Shown: positions 52,475 to 61,578 of the stretch, piece after piece
Layout of the letters: every line of letters begins with the position of its first letter
Numbering within the stretch: the stretch's first letter is position 1
Assembly (NCBI RefSeq): GCF_019551475.1
Contig: NZ_CP047159.1
Span: forward strand, 868,001 to 932,000
Direction of reading: 5' to 3'
Length of the DNA: 64,000 nucleotides
Source: Prevotella sp. Rep29
Lineage (GTDB): Bacteria > Bacteroidota > Bacteroidia > Bacteroidales > Bacteroidaceae
The notes under the pieces: model-generated
What the model saw: the letters and a program-made list of their open reading frames with translations, nothing else
What the model was told of the DNA's origin: nothing
Databases searched by the model: none
Made by a program: the position numbers and the translations under genes

Positions 52475-52996
52475 ATGGAACGAGGAGCACAGAAACGGTT
52501 CTACTATCCATTTTTTAAAAATCATATGAGATTCTTGGTTTCTCAACAACCTTTTTTATTTAATTCTAGAATAAGAAGGGACTGGCTTGATACCGATTCC
52601 TTACCAAAATTATTTTTCGTCCATCCTATTGCTTTCTTGTTGGTAATACCTTAAACTAGTTGATATTCCGTTGATTACCATTATAATCGTGTTTTTCGTG
52701 GTAACGTAACGATTGATGATAAAACAACTGTTGAAGAGTATGCTCTCTTTGTTCGCTATAAGAGTGTAATACCTAATATTGCTTCATATAACTATGAACA
52801 GAAGATGTATGACAACGGAACTGCTTTTATTGCGAATTGTGGCGACGGAACAATCTCCATTGTTGACGAAAAGAACGCATCCATAGAGTATAAGAAGTGT
52901 TTGGATATTAATCCATACTATTTCGTGAATTTTGAGAATGGTGTATTTGTTAAAGACAAGACTTTCAGACTTGATCACGAGATGGTAGCCATGTGA
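52475..52996 (+). pseudogene. Broken gene remnants, family not recognised
   Basis: Two fragments in different frames occupy this stretch. 52475-52654 encodes 59 residues (MERGAQKRFYYPFF ... DSLPKLFFVHPIAFLLVIP), then a stop. From about 52678 another frame, lacking its own ATG for 42 codons, runs to 52996 (DYHYNRVFRGNVTIDDKTTVEEYALF ... NFENGVFVKDKTFRLDHEM). They may be the two ends of one decayed gene or of two different genes. An ATG at 52805 could express the last 63 residues. I recognise no family. The tract separates the acyl module from the ABC transporter genes and looks like a recombination scar. Confidence 0.5.
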
Positions 52997-53169
52997 TATT
53001 AAGGTTAAATATGTTGAAAACAATCCTTATAGTCTAATCTGTTTCATCATTTAAAGAAACCAATTGGGAAAAAGGTCGTGGTCGCGTTAAGTTGTAACTT
53101 CTAAAGTGAGACATAGAAATACCAGTGGGGAACCATTAAAATAAATAATACGAAAAAATAATTAACTTT
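52997..53169. other. Non-coding tract before the ABC transporter genes
   Basis: About 170 AT-rich bases. A short in-frame stretch at about 53048-53098 (ETNWEKGRGRVKL, then a stop) looks like the C-terminal end of a lost gene. No promoter with a full consensus is seen. Confidence 0.4.
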
Positions 53170-54015
53170 ATGGATAAAAAATGGACATTAGTCATTCAGC
53201 CCCACAAGAAATTGTGGAGTGTGGATTTTAAGGAAATTTGGCGGTACCGCGATTTGATTACTTTATTTATAAAAAGAAATATCATCGTGCAGTATAAGCA
53301 GACGATATTAGGTCCGCTTTGGTTTCTAATTCAGCCTGTACTGACAGTTATCATGAATATGGTTGTTTTCGGTGGAATTGCCAAAATGAGTACCGATGGA
53401 ATCCCACAACCTTTGTTCTATTTGGCTGGAAATGTTTGCTGGTTTTATTTCTCAGATTGTCTGAATCAGACATCAAGTACTTTCACAGCCAATCAAGGAA
53501 TGTTCGGTAAGGTTTATTTCCCGCGATTGGTAGTTCCGATATCGACTGTGCTCTCAAACCTATTACGTTTTGGCATACAGTTGCTTTTGTTTATTGCGAT
53601 GTATGTTTACTTTTTTGGAATCGGTGTGCCGATGCATCCTAATGTCACCATCCTGCTGATGCCAATATTGGTTTTGATGATGGCAGGTCTTGGGCTTGGA
53701 TTCGGTATATTGATATCATCGATGACAACTAAGTATCGTGATTTGTCTGTCCTGTTTGCTTTTATTGTTTCATTGTGGATGTATGCAACTCCGATTGTGT
53801 ATCCAATGAGTATGGTGCCGAACGGGAAACTTAAAACAATCATTCTGTTAAATCCGATGACATCTATCATAGAAGCATTTAAGTATTCTTTCTTTGGAGA
53901 AGGGTATTTTTCTTGGGGAGCATTAGGGTATAGTTTTGTTTTTATGTGTGTGTTGTTAACACTTGGCATCGTTATATTCAATCGGGTGCAACGGAGTTTT
54001 ATGGATACTGTGTAA
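53170..54015 (+). CDS. wzm: Polysaccharide ABC exporter permease (Wzm-like)
   Basis: This 281-residue ABC-2-type permease has about six hydrophobic segments. IWRYRDLITLFIKRNIIVQYKQTILGPLWFLIQP is the diagnostic N-terminal block of Wzm/TagG/RfbD proteins. It forms the membrane channel that exports completed, lipid-linked polysaccharide from the cytoplasm. It pairs with the ATPase 93 bases downstream. Its presence means the glycan of this locus is probably finished in the cytoplasm and exported whole, and does not depend on Wzx/Wzy. Confidence 0.92.
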   Translation: MDKKWTLVIQPHKKLWSVDFKEIWRYRDLITLFIKRNIIVQYKQTILGPLWFLIQPVLTVIMNMVVFGGIAKMSTDGIPQPLFYLAGNVCWFYFSDCLNQTSSTFTANQGMFGKVYFPRLVVPISTVLSNLLRFGIQLLLFIAMYVYFFGIGVPMHPNVTILLMPILVLMMAGLGLGFGILISSMTTKYRDLSVLFAFIVSLWMYATPIVYPMSMVPNGKLKTIILLNPMTSIIEAFKYSFFGEGYFSWGALGYSFVFMCVLLTLGIVIFNRVQRSFMDTV

Positions 54016-54108
54016 ATTATAAACGAACACGAATCACACTAATTGAAAAAATAATATAATGCAGTATTCGTGGGCTTCAAGTAATTTGTGTTCAATAAAT
54101 AATGTAAT

Positions 54109-55386
54109 ATGAGTTCTGCAATAGAAATTGAAAATGTAAGTAAACAATATAGGCTCGGACTTGTTTCTACAGGTACGATAGCCCATGACTTGAATCGGTG
54201 GTGGACGATGAATGTCCTCCGCAAGGAAGACCCCTATCTGAAAATAGGGGAGACTAATGACCGTTCCACGAAAGGCGAGAGTGAGTATGTGTGGGCATTG
54301 AAAGATATTAATTTCAGTGTAGAGCAAGGTGATGTCGTAGGTATTATCGGTAAGAATGGAGCAGGCAAATCCACCCTTTTGAAACTCCTTTCCCGCGTTA
54401 CGACACCAACGACTGGAGAAATCCGGGTTCGTGGGCGTATTGCCTCACTTTTAGAGGTGGGTACAGGTTTCCATCCCGAAATGACCGGTCGAGAGAACAT
54501 TTATTTGAATGGTGCCATTATGGGTATGACAAAGGCAGAAATTTCTCGCAAGTTGGATGAAATTGTCGATTTCTCAGGTTGTGAACGTTATATAGATACT
54601 CCAGTAAAACGTTACTCTTCTGGTATGACTGTACGTCTTGGTTTTGCCATTGCAGCCCATCTGGAGCCGGAAATCTTGATTGTGGATGAAGTTCTTGCTG
54701 TCGGTGATGCAGAGTTCCAAAAGAAAGCTATTGGCAAGATGAAAGATGTTTCGCAAGGTGGTGGGCGTACGGTCCTGTTTGTCAGTCACAATATGGCTGC
54801 TGTGAAGAGTTTGTGTAAGACGGGAGTTCTTTTGGAAAATGGTATGGTAAAAGAGACGGGAGACGTTGATACCATTGTCGGGCATTACCTCAAAGGTAAT
54901 AATGAGGTTGCAAACCATAAATGTTGGGCAGAACCGGAAATAAAGAAAGACAGCTTTGAACTTTTGGAGATTGGTGTGAGAAAGCAAGGTGGTGATTTTC
55001 GTGAAACCATGTGTGTTGACGACAATATAGAAGTTGTAGTAAGATATCGTGTAATACATAAGTATGATAAACTCCATATTACATACCATTTCAAGAATGA
55101 GCAGGGGCAGAAGATATTCTCCTGTAGCGGTGGCACTCGTTGTTATTCATTGGAGCATGAAGAAGGAGTATATGAGCAAATAATGAGTATCCCAGCAAAC
55201 TTCCTGAACTGGGGAAGTTATTTTATTGATTTATATGTGGTAAAAGATAGTAGTAGAGCAATTGTTGTTGAAGATGACATCATATCGTTCACTCTTGGCA
55301 ACAGAGCAATGGCATTAGGGTCATGGATGGGTAAGGAACCAGGTGATATTACGCCAATATTTGAATTCAATGAGAATAAATTGTAA
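54109..55386 (+). CDS. wzt: Polysaccharide ABC exporter ATPase with C-terminal substrate-recognition domain (Wzt-like)
   Basis: The protein has 425 residues. The ATPase domain (1-245) shows Walker A GKNGAGKST near residue 80, the ABC signature YSSGMTVRLGF near 165, Walker B EILIVDEVLAVGD near 185 and the switch His in VSHNMAAV. Residues about 270-425 (CVDDNIEVVVRYRVIHKY ... FSCSGGTRCYS ... ISFTLGNRAMALG) form a beta-sandwich Wzt C-terminal domain. In characterised systems that domain binds the modified end of the O-polysaccharide and makes export specific for it. The chain would therefore be expected to carry a terminal modification that this domain reads. It is 3 bases from the next glycosyltransferase gene. 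Confidence 0.92.
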   Translation: MSSAIEIENVSKQYRLGLVSTGTIAHDLNRWWTMNVLRKEDPYLKIGETNDRSTKGESEYVWALKDINFSVEQGDVVGIIGKNGAGKSTLLKLLSRVTTPTTGEIRVRGRIASLLEVGTGFHPEMTGRENIYLNGAIMGMTKAEISRKLDEIVDFSGCERYIDTPVKRYSSGMTVRLGFAIAAHLEPEILIVDEVLAVGDAEFQKKAIGKMKDVSQGGGRTVLFVSHNMAAVKSLCKTGVLLENGMVKETGDVDTIVGHYLKGNNEVANHKCWAEPEIKKDSFELLEIGVRKQGGDFRETMCVDDNIEVVVRYRVIHKYDKLHITYHFKNEQGQKIFSCSGGTRCYSLEHEEGVYEQIMSIPANFLNWGSYFIDLYVVKDSSRAIVVEDDIISFTLGNRAMALGSWMGKEPGDITPIFEFNENKL

Positions 55387-55389
55387 GTA

Positions 55390-56448
55390 ATGAATTATCC
55401 TAATTTCTTAGTTCGTATAGGTTGTATAACATATAATCATGCACCTTATATTGAGGATGCAATGAATGGCTTTTGCATGCAAGAAACCACGTTCCCGTTT
55501 GTTGCCACTATTATTGATGATGCATCAACCGATGGAGAACAAGAAGTCATTAAGAAATATCTGGATGATAAGTTTGATTTCTCTGAAAATTCCGTTTCAC
55601 GAAAGTGGGAAACGGACGATGCTCATTTCATCTATGCCCAGCATAAGGAAAATGCGAATTGTTATTTTGCGGTTGTGTTGCTGAAATATAATTTTTATAG
55701 TATAATGAAAGACAAGGTACCATTAATAAGAGAATGGGCTGATACAAAATATATCGCATTGTGCGAGGGTGACGATTTCTGGACGGATGGTGGAAAGTTG
55801 GAGATGCAGGTGGGGTTCTTGGAACGGAATAGTGTGTACTCATTATGTGCTCATGCTGTAAATTATATTCAAGATGGAGAGTTATTAAAGGTGGATCGGA
55901 TTTCTGAGAGCGAATGTGAATTGTCATTACCCGACTTAATTACTAATGGCGGAGATTTTTTATCTACTTGTTCGCTCGTATTAAGATCGGAAAATAATAA
56001 AAATATTCCATTTTTTCGGGAAAAAGCAAACGTTGGTGATTATCCTTTAGTATTGCATATGGGGCTTATGGGTAAAGTACATTATTTCCCTAATGTCATG
56101 AGTCACTATAGGTATATGTCTGCTGGTTCATGGACTCAAAGGAACCATGGAGAGAAAATGTATGAATATTTTTTGAACGAGGTAGAATGGTTGGGAGAAT
56201 TTAATAAAGAAACAAAATATAAGTTTGATGCTGAGGTGAATTATAGAATAATGGCTTTTGCTAGGACTTTGATGTACAGACGGATTATTGATGCAGATAC
56301 TTTTAAGAGTTACCTTAAATTTATTAATATTTTCAAGTTGAAAAAAGAATGCCGGGAAGATTACTTTTGGCAGATAGTGACTTACAAATACAGTAAGCAA
56401 TATCAATTCATATGTAAAATATGGAAAAAGGTCAAACTTTCTTCATGA
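55390..56448 (+). CDS. Family 2 glycosyltransferase
   Basis: The protein has 352 residues. The N-terminus FLVRIGCITYNHAPYIEDAMNGF and IIDDASTDGEQEVI form the nucleotide-sugar-binding half of GT-A. ALCEGDDFWTD near residue 122 holds the DxD-equivalent metal site (EGDDFW). This TYNH-type subfamily is frequent in Prevotella and Bacteroides glycan loci. It begins three bases after the wzt stop, so both are likely co-transcribed. The sugar is not predictable. Confidence 0.86.
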   Translation: MNYPNFLVRIGCITYNHAPYIEDAMNGFCMQETTFPFVATIIDDASTDGEQEVIKKYLDDKFDFSENSVSRKWETDDAHFIYAQHKENANCYFAVVLLKYNFYSIMKDKVPLIREWADTKYIALCEGDDFWTDGGKLEMQVGFLERNSVYSLCAHAVNYIQDGELLKVDRISESECELSLPDLITNGGDFLSTCSLVLRSENNKNIPFFREKANVGDYPLVLHMGLMGKVHYFPNVMSHYRYMSAGSWTQRNHGEKMYEYFLNEVEWLGEFNKETKYKFDAEVNYRIMAFARTLMYRRIIDADTFKSYLKFINIFKLKKECREDYFWQIVTYKYSKQYQFICKIWKKVKLSS

Positions 56449-56585
56449 CATTAGTGGCAATGAAATGTTTACATAGAAACCGGATGCGCAATCTAGTTAT
56501 AAGCCCCCAATTTATAAAGATTATGCTAGAGTAAGGGCAATAATCAAATAAGGGAAATAGTTTCTGTATAATAAACATTTATAAT

Positions 56586-57785
56586 ATGTCGAAAGTTATA
56601 GAAATAAAAAGCATCAATCAACATCAAAAAAATGATGTTTTGGAGGTCGTTTATGAAATTGGCGTGAACGATAGTTCGTTTTTGCTTGAGTATCAAATAT
56701 CAGGCTCGTGGGAGGGAGAAATCGCGGCGTATTGTGACAGCCCTATAGTAAGTTTCCTATATGATGCACTTCTGAATGGCTATGATTTTAAATCGGAGTA
56801 TCCTATTTCAGAAAAACTCTATTATAATCTGACAAAACATTTCATTCCGCACATGTGTGCGATGAATCACTTGCAGCCGATTCATATCGATGCTCCACTG
56901 AGTAATAAGAAATTTACAGGTAAGTGGGTTGGTACGGGTATTTCCTGTGGTGTTGACTCCATGGCAACACTGAAAGAATATACAACGGAAGATGTGGCAG
57001 ACGATTATAAGCTGACCCATTTGTTGTATTTCAAGATAGGGGCGCATCATGGCGGACATGCGCAACCTGTGCCGGAAGAACTTGAAAATCGTATTTTCAG
57101 GGATGAACTACAGGTCGTTAAAAGTTTCTGTAAAAAGTATAGTTATCCGTTAATAATAGTTGATTCTAATATCAATACACTCTCCAATCAGATGTGGGGA
57201 ACACATGACTTTTTTGAAGTTTTTGAATATCGGAATTCTGCTGTGATGTTAATGATGCAAAATCATTTTTCAAAATACTATCACGCAACGGGCTATGCTA
57301 CATTTATGGGTTTTGTCATGGATATACATAAAGGCTTAGAGCATAACGAGTGGTGGTCATTACCTCTTTTTTCTTCAGATAATCTGGCTGTCATACCAGC
57401 AAATATGGCAATGACACGTATTGAAAAAACCAAATATATATCAGATTTCGAGCCTTCTTACAATCACCTGATGGTATGCTGGAATGGCAAAAAAAATTGC
57501 GGTGTCTGTCCTAAATGTATCAGGACACAGGTGGCTTTGGATTGGTTGGGAGGATTGCAAAAATACAATAAAGTGTTTGACCTGGAAAAATATTATCAAG
57601 GCAAATCATATTATTTGAGGCAGATAGTTGACCAGCGAAAAACCGATCAGTTTTATTGTGAATTATACGAATATGCTTCCGAAAACGGAATCAAATTACC
57701 CCCCCCGTCAAACTTTTTCAGAGATACGTTCTATAAGTTGAAAAGTCTTTGCTATAGGATGACATTAGGGCAGTTGAGGCGTTAG
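56586..57785 (+). CDS. QueC-like PP-loop ATPase/zinc enzyme of the polysaccharide locus
   Basis: The protein has 399 residues. A PP-loop (adenine nucleotide alpha-hydrolase) motif is seen at residues 118-125: GISCGVDS, a variant of SGGxDS with Cys121. Near the C-terminus are four cysteines, C298-x6-C305-x2-C308-x2-C311 (CWNGKKNCGVCPKCIRTQ), spaced almost like the zinc site of QueC. Other landmarks are IGAHHGGHAQP and NSAVMLMM. PP-loop enzymes activate a carbonyl or carboxyl group as an adenylate, and QueC converts a carboxylate to a nitrile through an amide. Nothing else of queuosine synthesis is nearby, and the gene is wedged between glycosyltransferase and ATP-grasp genes. A role in modifying a sugar or its acyl group is plausible but unproven. 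The first 110 residues are a separate unknown domain. Confidence 0.72.
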   Translation: MSKVIEIKSINQHQKNDVLEVVYEIGVNDSSFLLEYQISGSWEGEIAAYCDSPIVSFLYDALLNGYDFKSEYPISEKLYYNLTKHFIPHMCAMNHLQPIHIDAPLSNKKFTGKWVGTGISCGVDSMATLKEYTTEDVADDYKLTHLLYFKIGAHHGGHAQPVPEELENRIFRDELQVVKSFCKKYSYPLIIVDSNINTLSNQMWGTHDFFEVFEYRNSAVMLMMQNHFSKYYHATGYATFMGFVMDIHKGLEHNEWWSLPLFSSDNLAVIPANMAMTRIEKTKYISDFEPSYNHLMVCWNGKKNCGVCPKCIRTQVALDWLGGLQKYNKVFDLEKYYQGKSYYLRQIVDQRKTDQFYCELYEYASENGIKLPPPSNFFRDTFYKLKSLCYRMTLGQLRR

Positions 57786-57811
57786 ACTTCCATTTCATAG
57801 TAGCATATACA

Positions 57812-57829
57812 TTTATTAATGACTTTTTA
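57812..57829 (+). repeat. Second copy of the 18-base direct repeat
   Basis: This is identical to 43391-43408 (TTTATTAATGACTTTTTA). It lies in the 90-base gap before the TupA-like gene. Confidence 0.5.
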
Positions 57830-57875
57830 TAAGATACCTTAGATACCTCACACCTCAAATTCTAAAATAAGGATT

Positions 57876-58754
57876 ATGAATTTATTTGCAAGTCTTAAGT
57901 ACAGATATGAGACATTTGTGTTAAACAGTAAATGGGATTTCCTCATTTGGGAAAAAACAAAAGTTCGTTATCGTCGGGAAACTGGGAAACAGCTTGACTA
58001 TCGCAATCCAAAAGACATCAATGAGAAACTTCATTGGCTGAACCGATATTGGCACAGCTCTCTTAAGACACAGTGTGCCGACAAGTATAGGGTTCGCGAG
58101 TATGTGGGGGGAGACAAGCAACTGTCGCATATATTGGTACCGCTAATCAATGTTTATGATCATGTAGATGAGATAGATTTTAATTTATTGCCAAATCAAT
58201 TCGTCCTTAAATGTAATCATGGATCCGGCTGTAATATTATCTGTACAGATAAGTCGAAACTTGATGTGGAAGCTGCAAAAGCACAATTAAAGAAATGGAT
58301 GGCTCAGGACTATTCCAAGATATTCGGTGAGATCCATTATAGGAAAATCAAGCGGAAGATAGTATGTGAGCAATTGATTAGTCAGACAGCTCCTATAGAA
58401 TATCAAGTGTGGTGTATCAATGGGGAACCTGACTCTTTTCTTGTTTGTCGTAAGAACTTTGACGGGACCTACGATGCTCGCTCGTATTCTTTGGATTGGG
58501 CACCTCTTTTTGAAAGGAAGGGTGAGACAGATATCTTTCATGTGGCTGACGACCCAATAAAAGATTCCATTCTCAAGTATGCACGGATATTGTCAGAGCC
58601 TTTCCCTTTTGTAAGGGCAGATTTCTATGTTGTTGACGGAAAGATTTATTTTGCAGAATTGACATTCACTCCTGCAGGTAATATCTTGTCTAAATATAAT
58701 GATGTGTTTCTGAATCGTTTAGGTAGTAAGTTGATTTTGCCTCGAAAGCAGTAA
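57876..58754 (+). CDS. TupA-like ATP-grasp protein
   Basis: The protein has 292 residues. The pattern RNPKDINEKLHWLNRY, CADKYRVREYV, FVLKCNHGSGCNIIC and the late acidic FVRADFYVVDGKIYFAELTFTPAG (metal-binding end of the ATP-grasp) match the TupA-like ATP-grasp family. TupA of Gram-positive bacteria takes part in teichuronopeptide synthesis, linking amino acids to a uronic-acid polymer. Because ugd supplies UDP-glucuronate in this same locus, ligation of an amine or amino acid to a uronic acid is a reasonable hypothesis. The family match is good; the reaction is inference. Confidence 0.82.
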   Translation: MNLFASLKYRYETFVLNSKWDFLIWEKTKVRYRRETGKQLDYRNPKDINEKLHWLNRYWHSSLKTQCADKYRVREYVGGDKQLSHILVPLINVYDHVDEIDFNLLPNQFVLKCNHGSGCNIICTDKSKLDVEAAKAQLKKWMAQDYSKIFGEIHYRKIKRKIVCEQLISQTAPIEYQVWCINGEPDSFLVCRKNFDGTYDARSYSLDWAPLFERKGETDIFHVADDPIKDSILKYARILSEPFPFVRADFYVVDGKIYFAELTFTPAGNILSKYNDVFLNRLGSKLILPRKQ

Positions 58755-58785
58755 TAGGAAAAAATTCTTTTTATAATTAGGAATT

Positions 58786-59775
58786 ATGAAAGTTTCAATA
58801 ATCATTCCAGTATATCATGTGGAAGAATATATAGAACGGTGTGTCCTTTCTGTATTAAAACAGACATATCGTCCATTGGAAGTTGTTCTTGTTGATGATT
58901 GTTCTAATGATAAAAGTATAGAAATAGCAAAGCGGACAATAGAAGAAAATTCTCCAACATCAACAGAATTCCAGTTTATAAAACACGAAAAAAATTTGGG
59001 GCAAAGTGGAGCAAGAAATACGGGAATAAGAAATTCGACGGGTGATTTTTTGTATTTTTTAGATAGTGATGATGAACTGGCAGATGATGCGATTAATAAT
59101 ATGATGGAGAAACAAAAAGGTTTTCCAGAAGTTGAGATTATACAAGGAACTATGGTTCATGCATTGGATAATGGAAACGTAGATGTTAATCACATGTCTT
59201 TTGTAAAAGATAATAGATCTATAAGGAAACTCTTTTTTTCTAGAAATTCTTTTTTGTTGGAATCTGCATGTGATAAGTTAATAAAGAAGAGCTTTATATT
59301 GTGTAATAATCTGTTTTTTAAAGAAGGCATTATTCTTGAGGATTATCATTGGTTAAATTATATGGTTAAGAAGGTAAACCAAATAGCATTTGTATTTCAA
59401 CCAACTTATATTAGATATCTTCGTGAAGGCTCTACCATGACTTCCTTGACAAGGGAAAGAGAGATTCGGAATATAGGAATTATTTTGAAAGATTTTGTAG
59501 TATCTATAGATGAACCATGTTATGATGAACAATTATTCACATATTACAATAAGTTTCTTACATATTATGGTGCATCTAAGGGTGAATATGGTTTTAATGA
59601 ATTATATGTGACGTTTAGAAATCTCTTTTTTAGGAGAAAGTTCTATAAGATGGGGATATTGATGATTTTATATAGAAAAAGATTTTTCTATAAAGAAGCA
59701 AATATAAAAGCTCGCATAAGGGGCTACATGTATCATAATATAAATGCATTTTTTGAAAGAAAGGACTGTTGTTAA
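58786..59775 (+). CDS. Family 2 glycosyltransferase
   Basis: The protein has 329 residues. VSIIIPVYHVEEYIERCVLSVLKQTYRPLEVVLVDDCSNDKSI is the N-terminal GT2 block; DFLYFLDSDDELADDAI near residue 90 gives the DxD-like site. The remainder is AT-rich, aromatic and Lys-rich, and ends with a basic segment (KARIRGYMYH). It is followed after one base by the next glycosyltransferase gene. Donor and acceptor are unknown. Confidence 0.87.
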   Translation: MKVSIIIPVYHVEEYIERCVLSVLKQTYRPLEVVLVDDCSNDKSIEIAKRTIEENSPTSTEFQFIKHEKNLGQSGARNTGIRNSTGDFLYFLDSDDELADDAINNMMEKQKGFPEVEIIQGTMVHALDNGNVDVNHMSFVKDNRSIRKLFFSRNSFLLESACDKLIKKSFILCNNLFFKEGIILEDYHWLNYMVKKVNQIAFVFQPTYIRYLREGSTMTSLTREREIRNIGIILKDFVVSIDEPCYDEQLFTYYNKFLTYYGASKGEYGFNELYVTFRNLFFRRKFYKMGILMILYRKRFFYKEANIKARIRGYMYHNINAFFERKDCC

Positions 59776-59776
59776 T

Positions 59777-60655
59777 ATGGAGATTCCTTTGTTTTCTGTT
59801 CTTATAGCCAATTATAATAATGGGCATTATCTGCAAGAGGCGATAGATAGTGTTTTTGAACAGAGTTATCATAATTGGGAAATCGTTGTCGTAGATGATG
59901 GTTCTACCGATCAGTCGAGTAAAATCTACCATAAGTATGAGAAGGATTCTCGTTTTCACATAGTTTATAATGAGCAAAATCGGGGATGTGGATATACTAA
60001 ATGGAGATGTGTAGAGGAAGCGCATGGGGAAATTTGTGGTTTCTTAGATCCCGATGATGTGTTATTGCCAGATGCTTTGGAGAAGATGGTAAAGGTACAT
60101 GAAAACCATCCTGAAGTTTCTATCGTGTATTCTCGCTGTTACAGATGTGATATCGAAATGAATATAAATGGCGAGAATAATTTGCTAAAGTTGAGAGAAG
60201 GAGAGTCCTTTTATACTTATCGATGGTATGGACCAATGAATTTGGCAACGTTCAAAAAAGCATTTTACGATAAGACAGAGGGAATAGCCCCATACATCTT
60301 AGCTGGAGTGGATCAGGATTTGTATTTTAAGATGGAGGAAGTTGGAGATATCTATGTTTTGAATGAGTTTACTTATAAATACAGACAGGGAGTTTCGACG
60401 GCTGTAACGAGTAATTGGTATCGGACGTGGTTTTGGAATTTGGAGGTGAGACGTAATGCTTGTATGAGGCGTGGATTGAGTTTAAGCGATGAAACCTATC
60501 AGGATTTTATTAAGGTCATTCAAGAAAGAGAACAGCGTGTAATGAATCAAAACAAACACGATATATTGTTCTCTTCGAAGGTGTTTCGTTTAGGATATGC
60601 GATTTTATATCCTTTCATTAAAATAAAGGAATTACTGAATCGTATTCGTAAATGA
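59777..60655 (+). CDS. Family 2 glycosyltransferase
   Basis: From ATG 59777 (MEIPLFSVLIANYNNGHYL), one base after the previous stop, it has 292 residues; the frame is open 33 bases further upstream but inside the preceding gene. GT2 motifs are ANYNNGHYLQEAIDSVFEQ, VVVDDGSTDQSS and GFLDPDDVLLPDAL. It overlaps the next gene by four bases (ATGA), indicating coupled translation of successive transferases of one assembly line. Confidence 0.87.
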   Translation: MEIPLFSVLIANYNNGHYLQEAIDSVFEQSYHNWEIVVVDDGSTDQSSKIYHKYEKDSRFHIVYNEQNRGCGYTKWRCVEEAHGEICGFLDPDDVLLPDALEKMVKVHENHPEVSIVYSRCYRCDIEMNINGENNLLKLREGESFYTYRWYGPMNLATFKKAFYDKTEGIAPYILAGVDQDLYFKMEEVGDIYVLNEFTYKYRQGVSTAVTSNWYRTWFWNLEVRRNACMRRGLSLSDETYQDFIKVIQEREQRVMNQNKHDILFSSKVFRLGYAILYPFIKIKELLNRIRK

Positions 60656-61578
60656 TTTTCTCTTTCGTCCTTCCCGCCTATAAGGGGAAATACCTTGAAC
60701 AGGCGATTAGTAGTATTATCGCCCAAGACTATAAAGAATTTGAATTGGTTGTCGTGGATGATTGCTCTCCGGATGATATTCGGGGAATTGTGTCAGGATT
60801 TCATGATGACCACATTTCTTATTACCTGAATGAGGATAATATAGGAGGACATGATTTAGTGGCACAGTGGAACCATTGTCTTGAATATGCCAAGGGAGAT
60901 TATGTCGTTCTTGCAACAGACGATGATTTGTATGAGCCGAATTTCTTGTCTTCATTTGTACCCCTGATTGAGAAATATCCAGAAGTGGGGCTGTTCCGTG
61001 CGAGGATATTGCAGGTGGATGACCAAAACGTGGTTAAAGATATAGATGCCTGCTATAAGGAATATCTGTCACCTGTGGAGTTTCGTTATCATATGTTGCA
61101 TGGAATGAGAGGCGGTATTCCGCAGTATATTTTCAAACGTAGGACTTTAGTCGAGAAAGGTGGTTTTGTGAATTTTCCGAAAGCATGGGCTTCGGATGAT
61201 GCAACAGCGTTGTTGATGTCAGATTGCGGGGTTGTCAACAGCCAGGAGCATTTGGTGCGTTTCCGTTGGAGCTGTATCAATATTTCTAATGACAGGAGAT
61301 GCGGTTTGGAGAAATTCCAAGCTAGATTATTGTTTTCAAAATGGCTTCAAGAGCATCAGGTGGCAGTTGGCGAAGATGAAAAATGGAAGACGTTTTATCA
61401 GCGAACAGTTACGGAATATCTGCCGATTTACAATAAGCTGACGATGATCACAACAATGAGTATGTTGACTTGTAGTCATTGGATAAAAAGCATAAAGGAA
61501 CTGTGGGCATGTGACACATTCTCACTCAAAGATAAATGTTCAATTATATTGAGGTCGTTTCAAAAAAGGATTAGATAG
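60652..61578 (+). CDS. Family 2 glycosyltransferase
   Basis: The protein has 308 residues. FSFVLPAYKGKYLEQAISSIIAQDYKEFELVVVDDCSPDDI opens the GT-A fold; VVLATDDDLYEPNFL near residue 87 is the DxD-like site, and GGHDLVAQWNHCLEYAKGD is conserved in this subfamily. It is the third glycosyltransferase in an overlapping series, and its stop overlaps the GTG start of the acyltransferase gene. Confidence 0.87.
   Translation: MIFSFVLPAYKGKYLEQAISSIIAQDYKEFELVVVDDCSPDDIRGIVSGFHDDHISYYLNEDNIGGHDLVAQWNHCLEYAKGDYVVLATDDDLYEPNFLSSFVPLIEKYPEVGLFRARILQVDDQNVVKDIDACYKEYLSPVEFRYHMLHGMRGGIPQYIFKRRTLVEKGGFVNFPKAWASDDATALLMSDCGVVNSQEHLVRFRWSCINISNDRRCGLEKFQARLLFSKWLQEHQVAVGEDEKWKTFYQRTVTEYLPIYNKLTMITTMSMLTCSHWIKSIKELWACDTFSLKDKCSIILRSFQKRIR

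Noticed and set aside
56586..57785. Queuosine biosynthesis gene queC
   Set aside because: Only the PP-loop and the cysteine cluster match. The extra N-terminal domain, the variant SCGVDS loop and the glycan neighbourhood argue against a housekeeping QueC, so no symbol is given.
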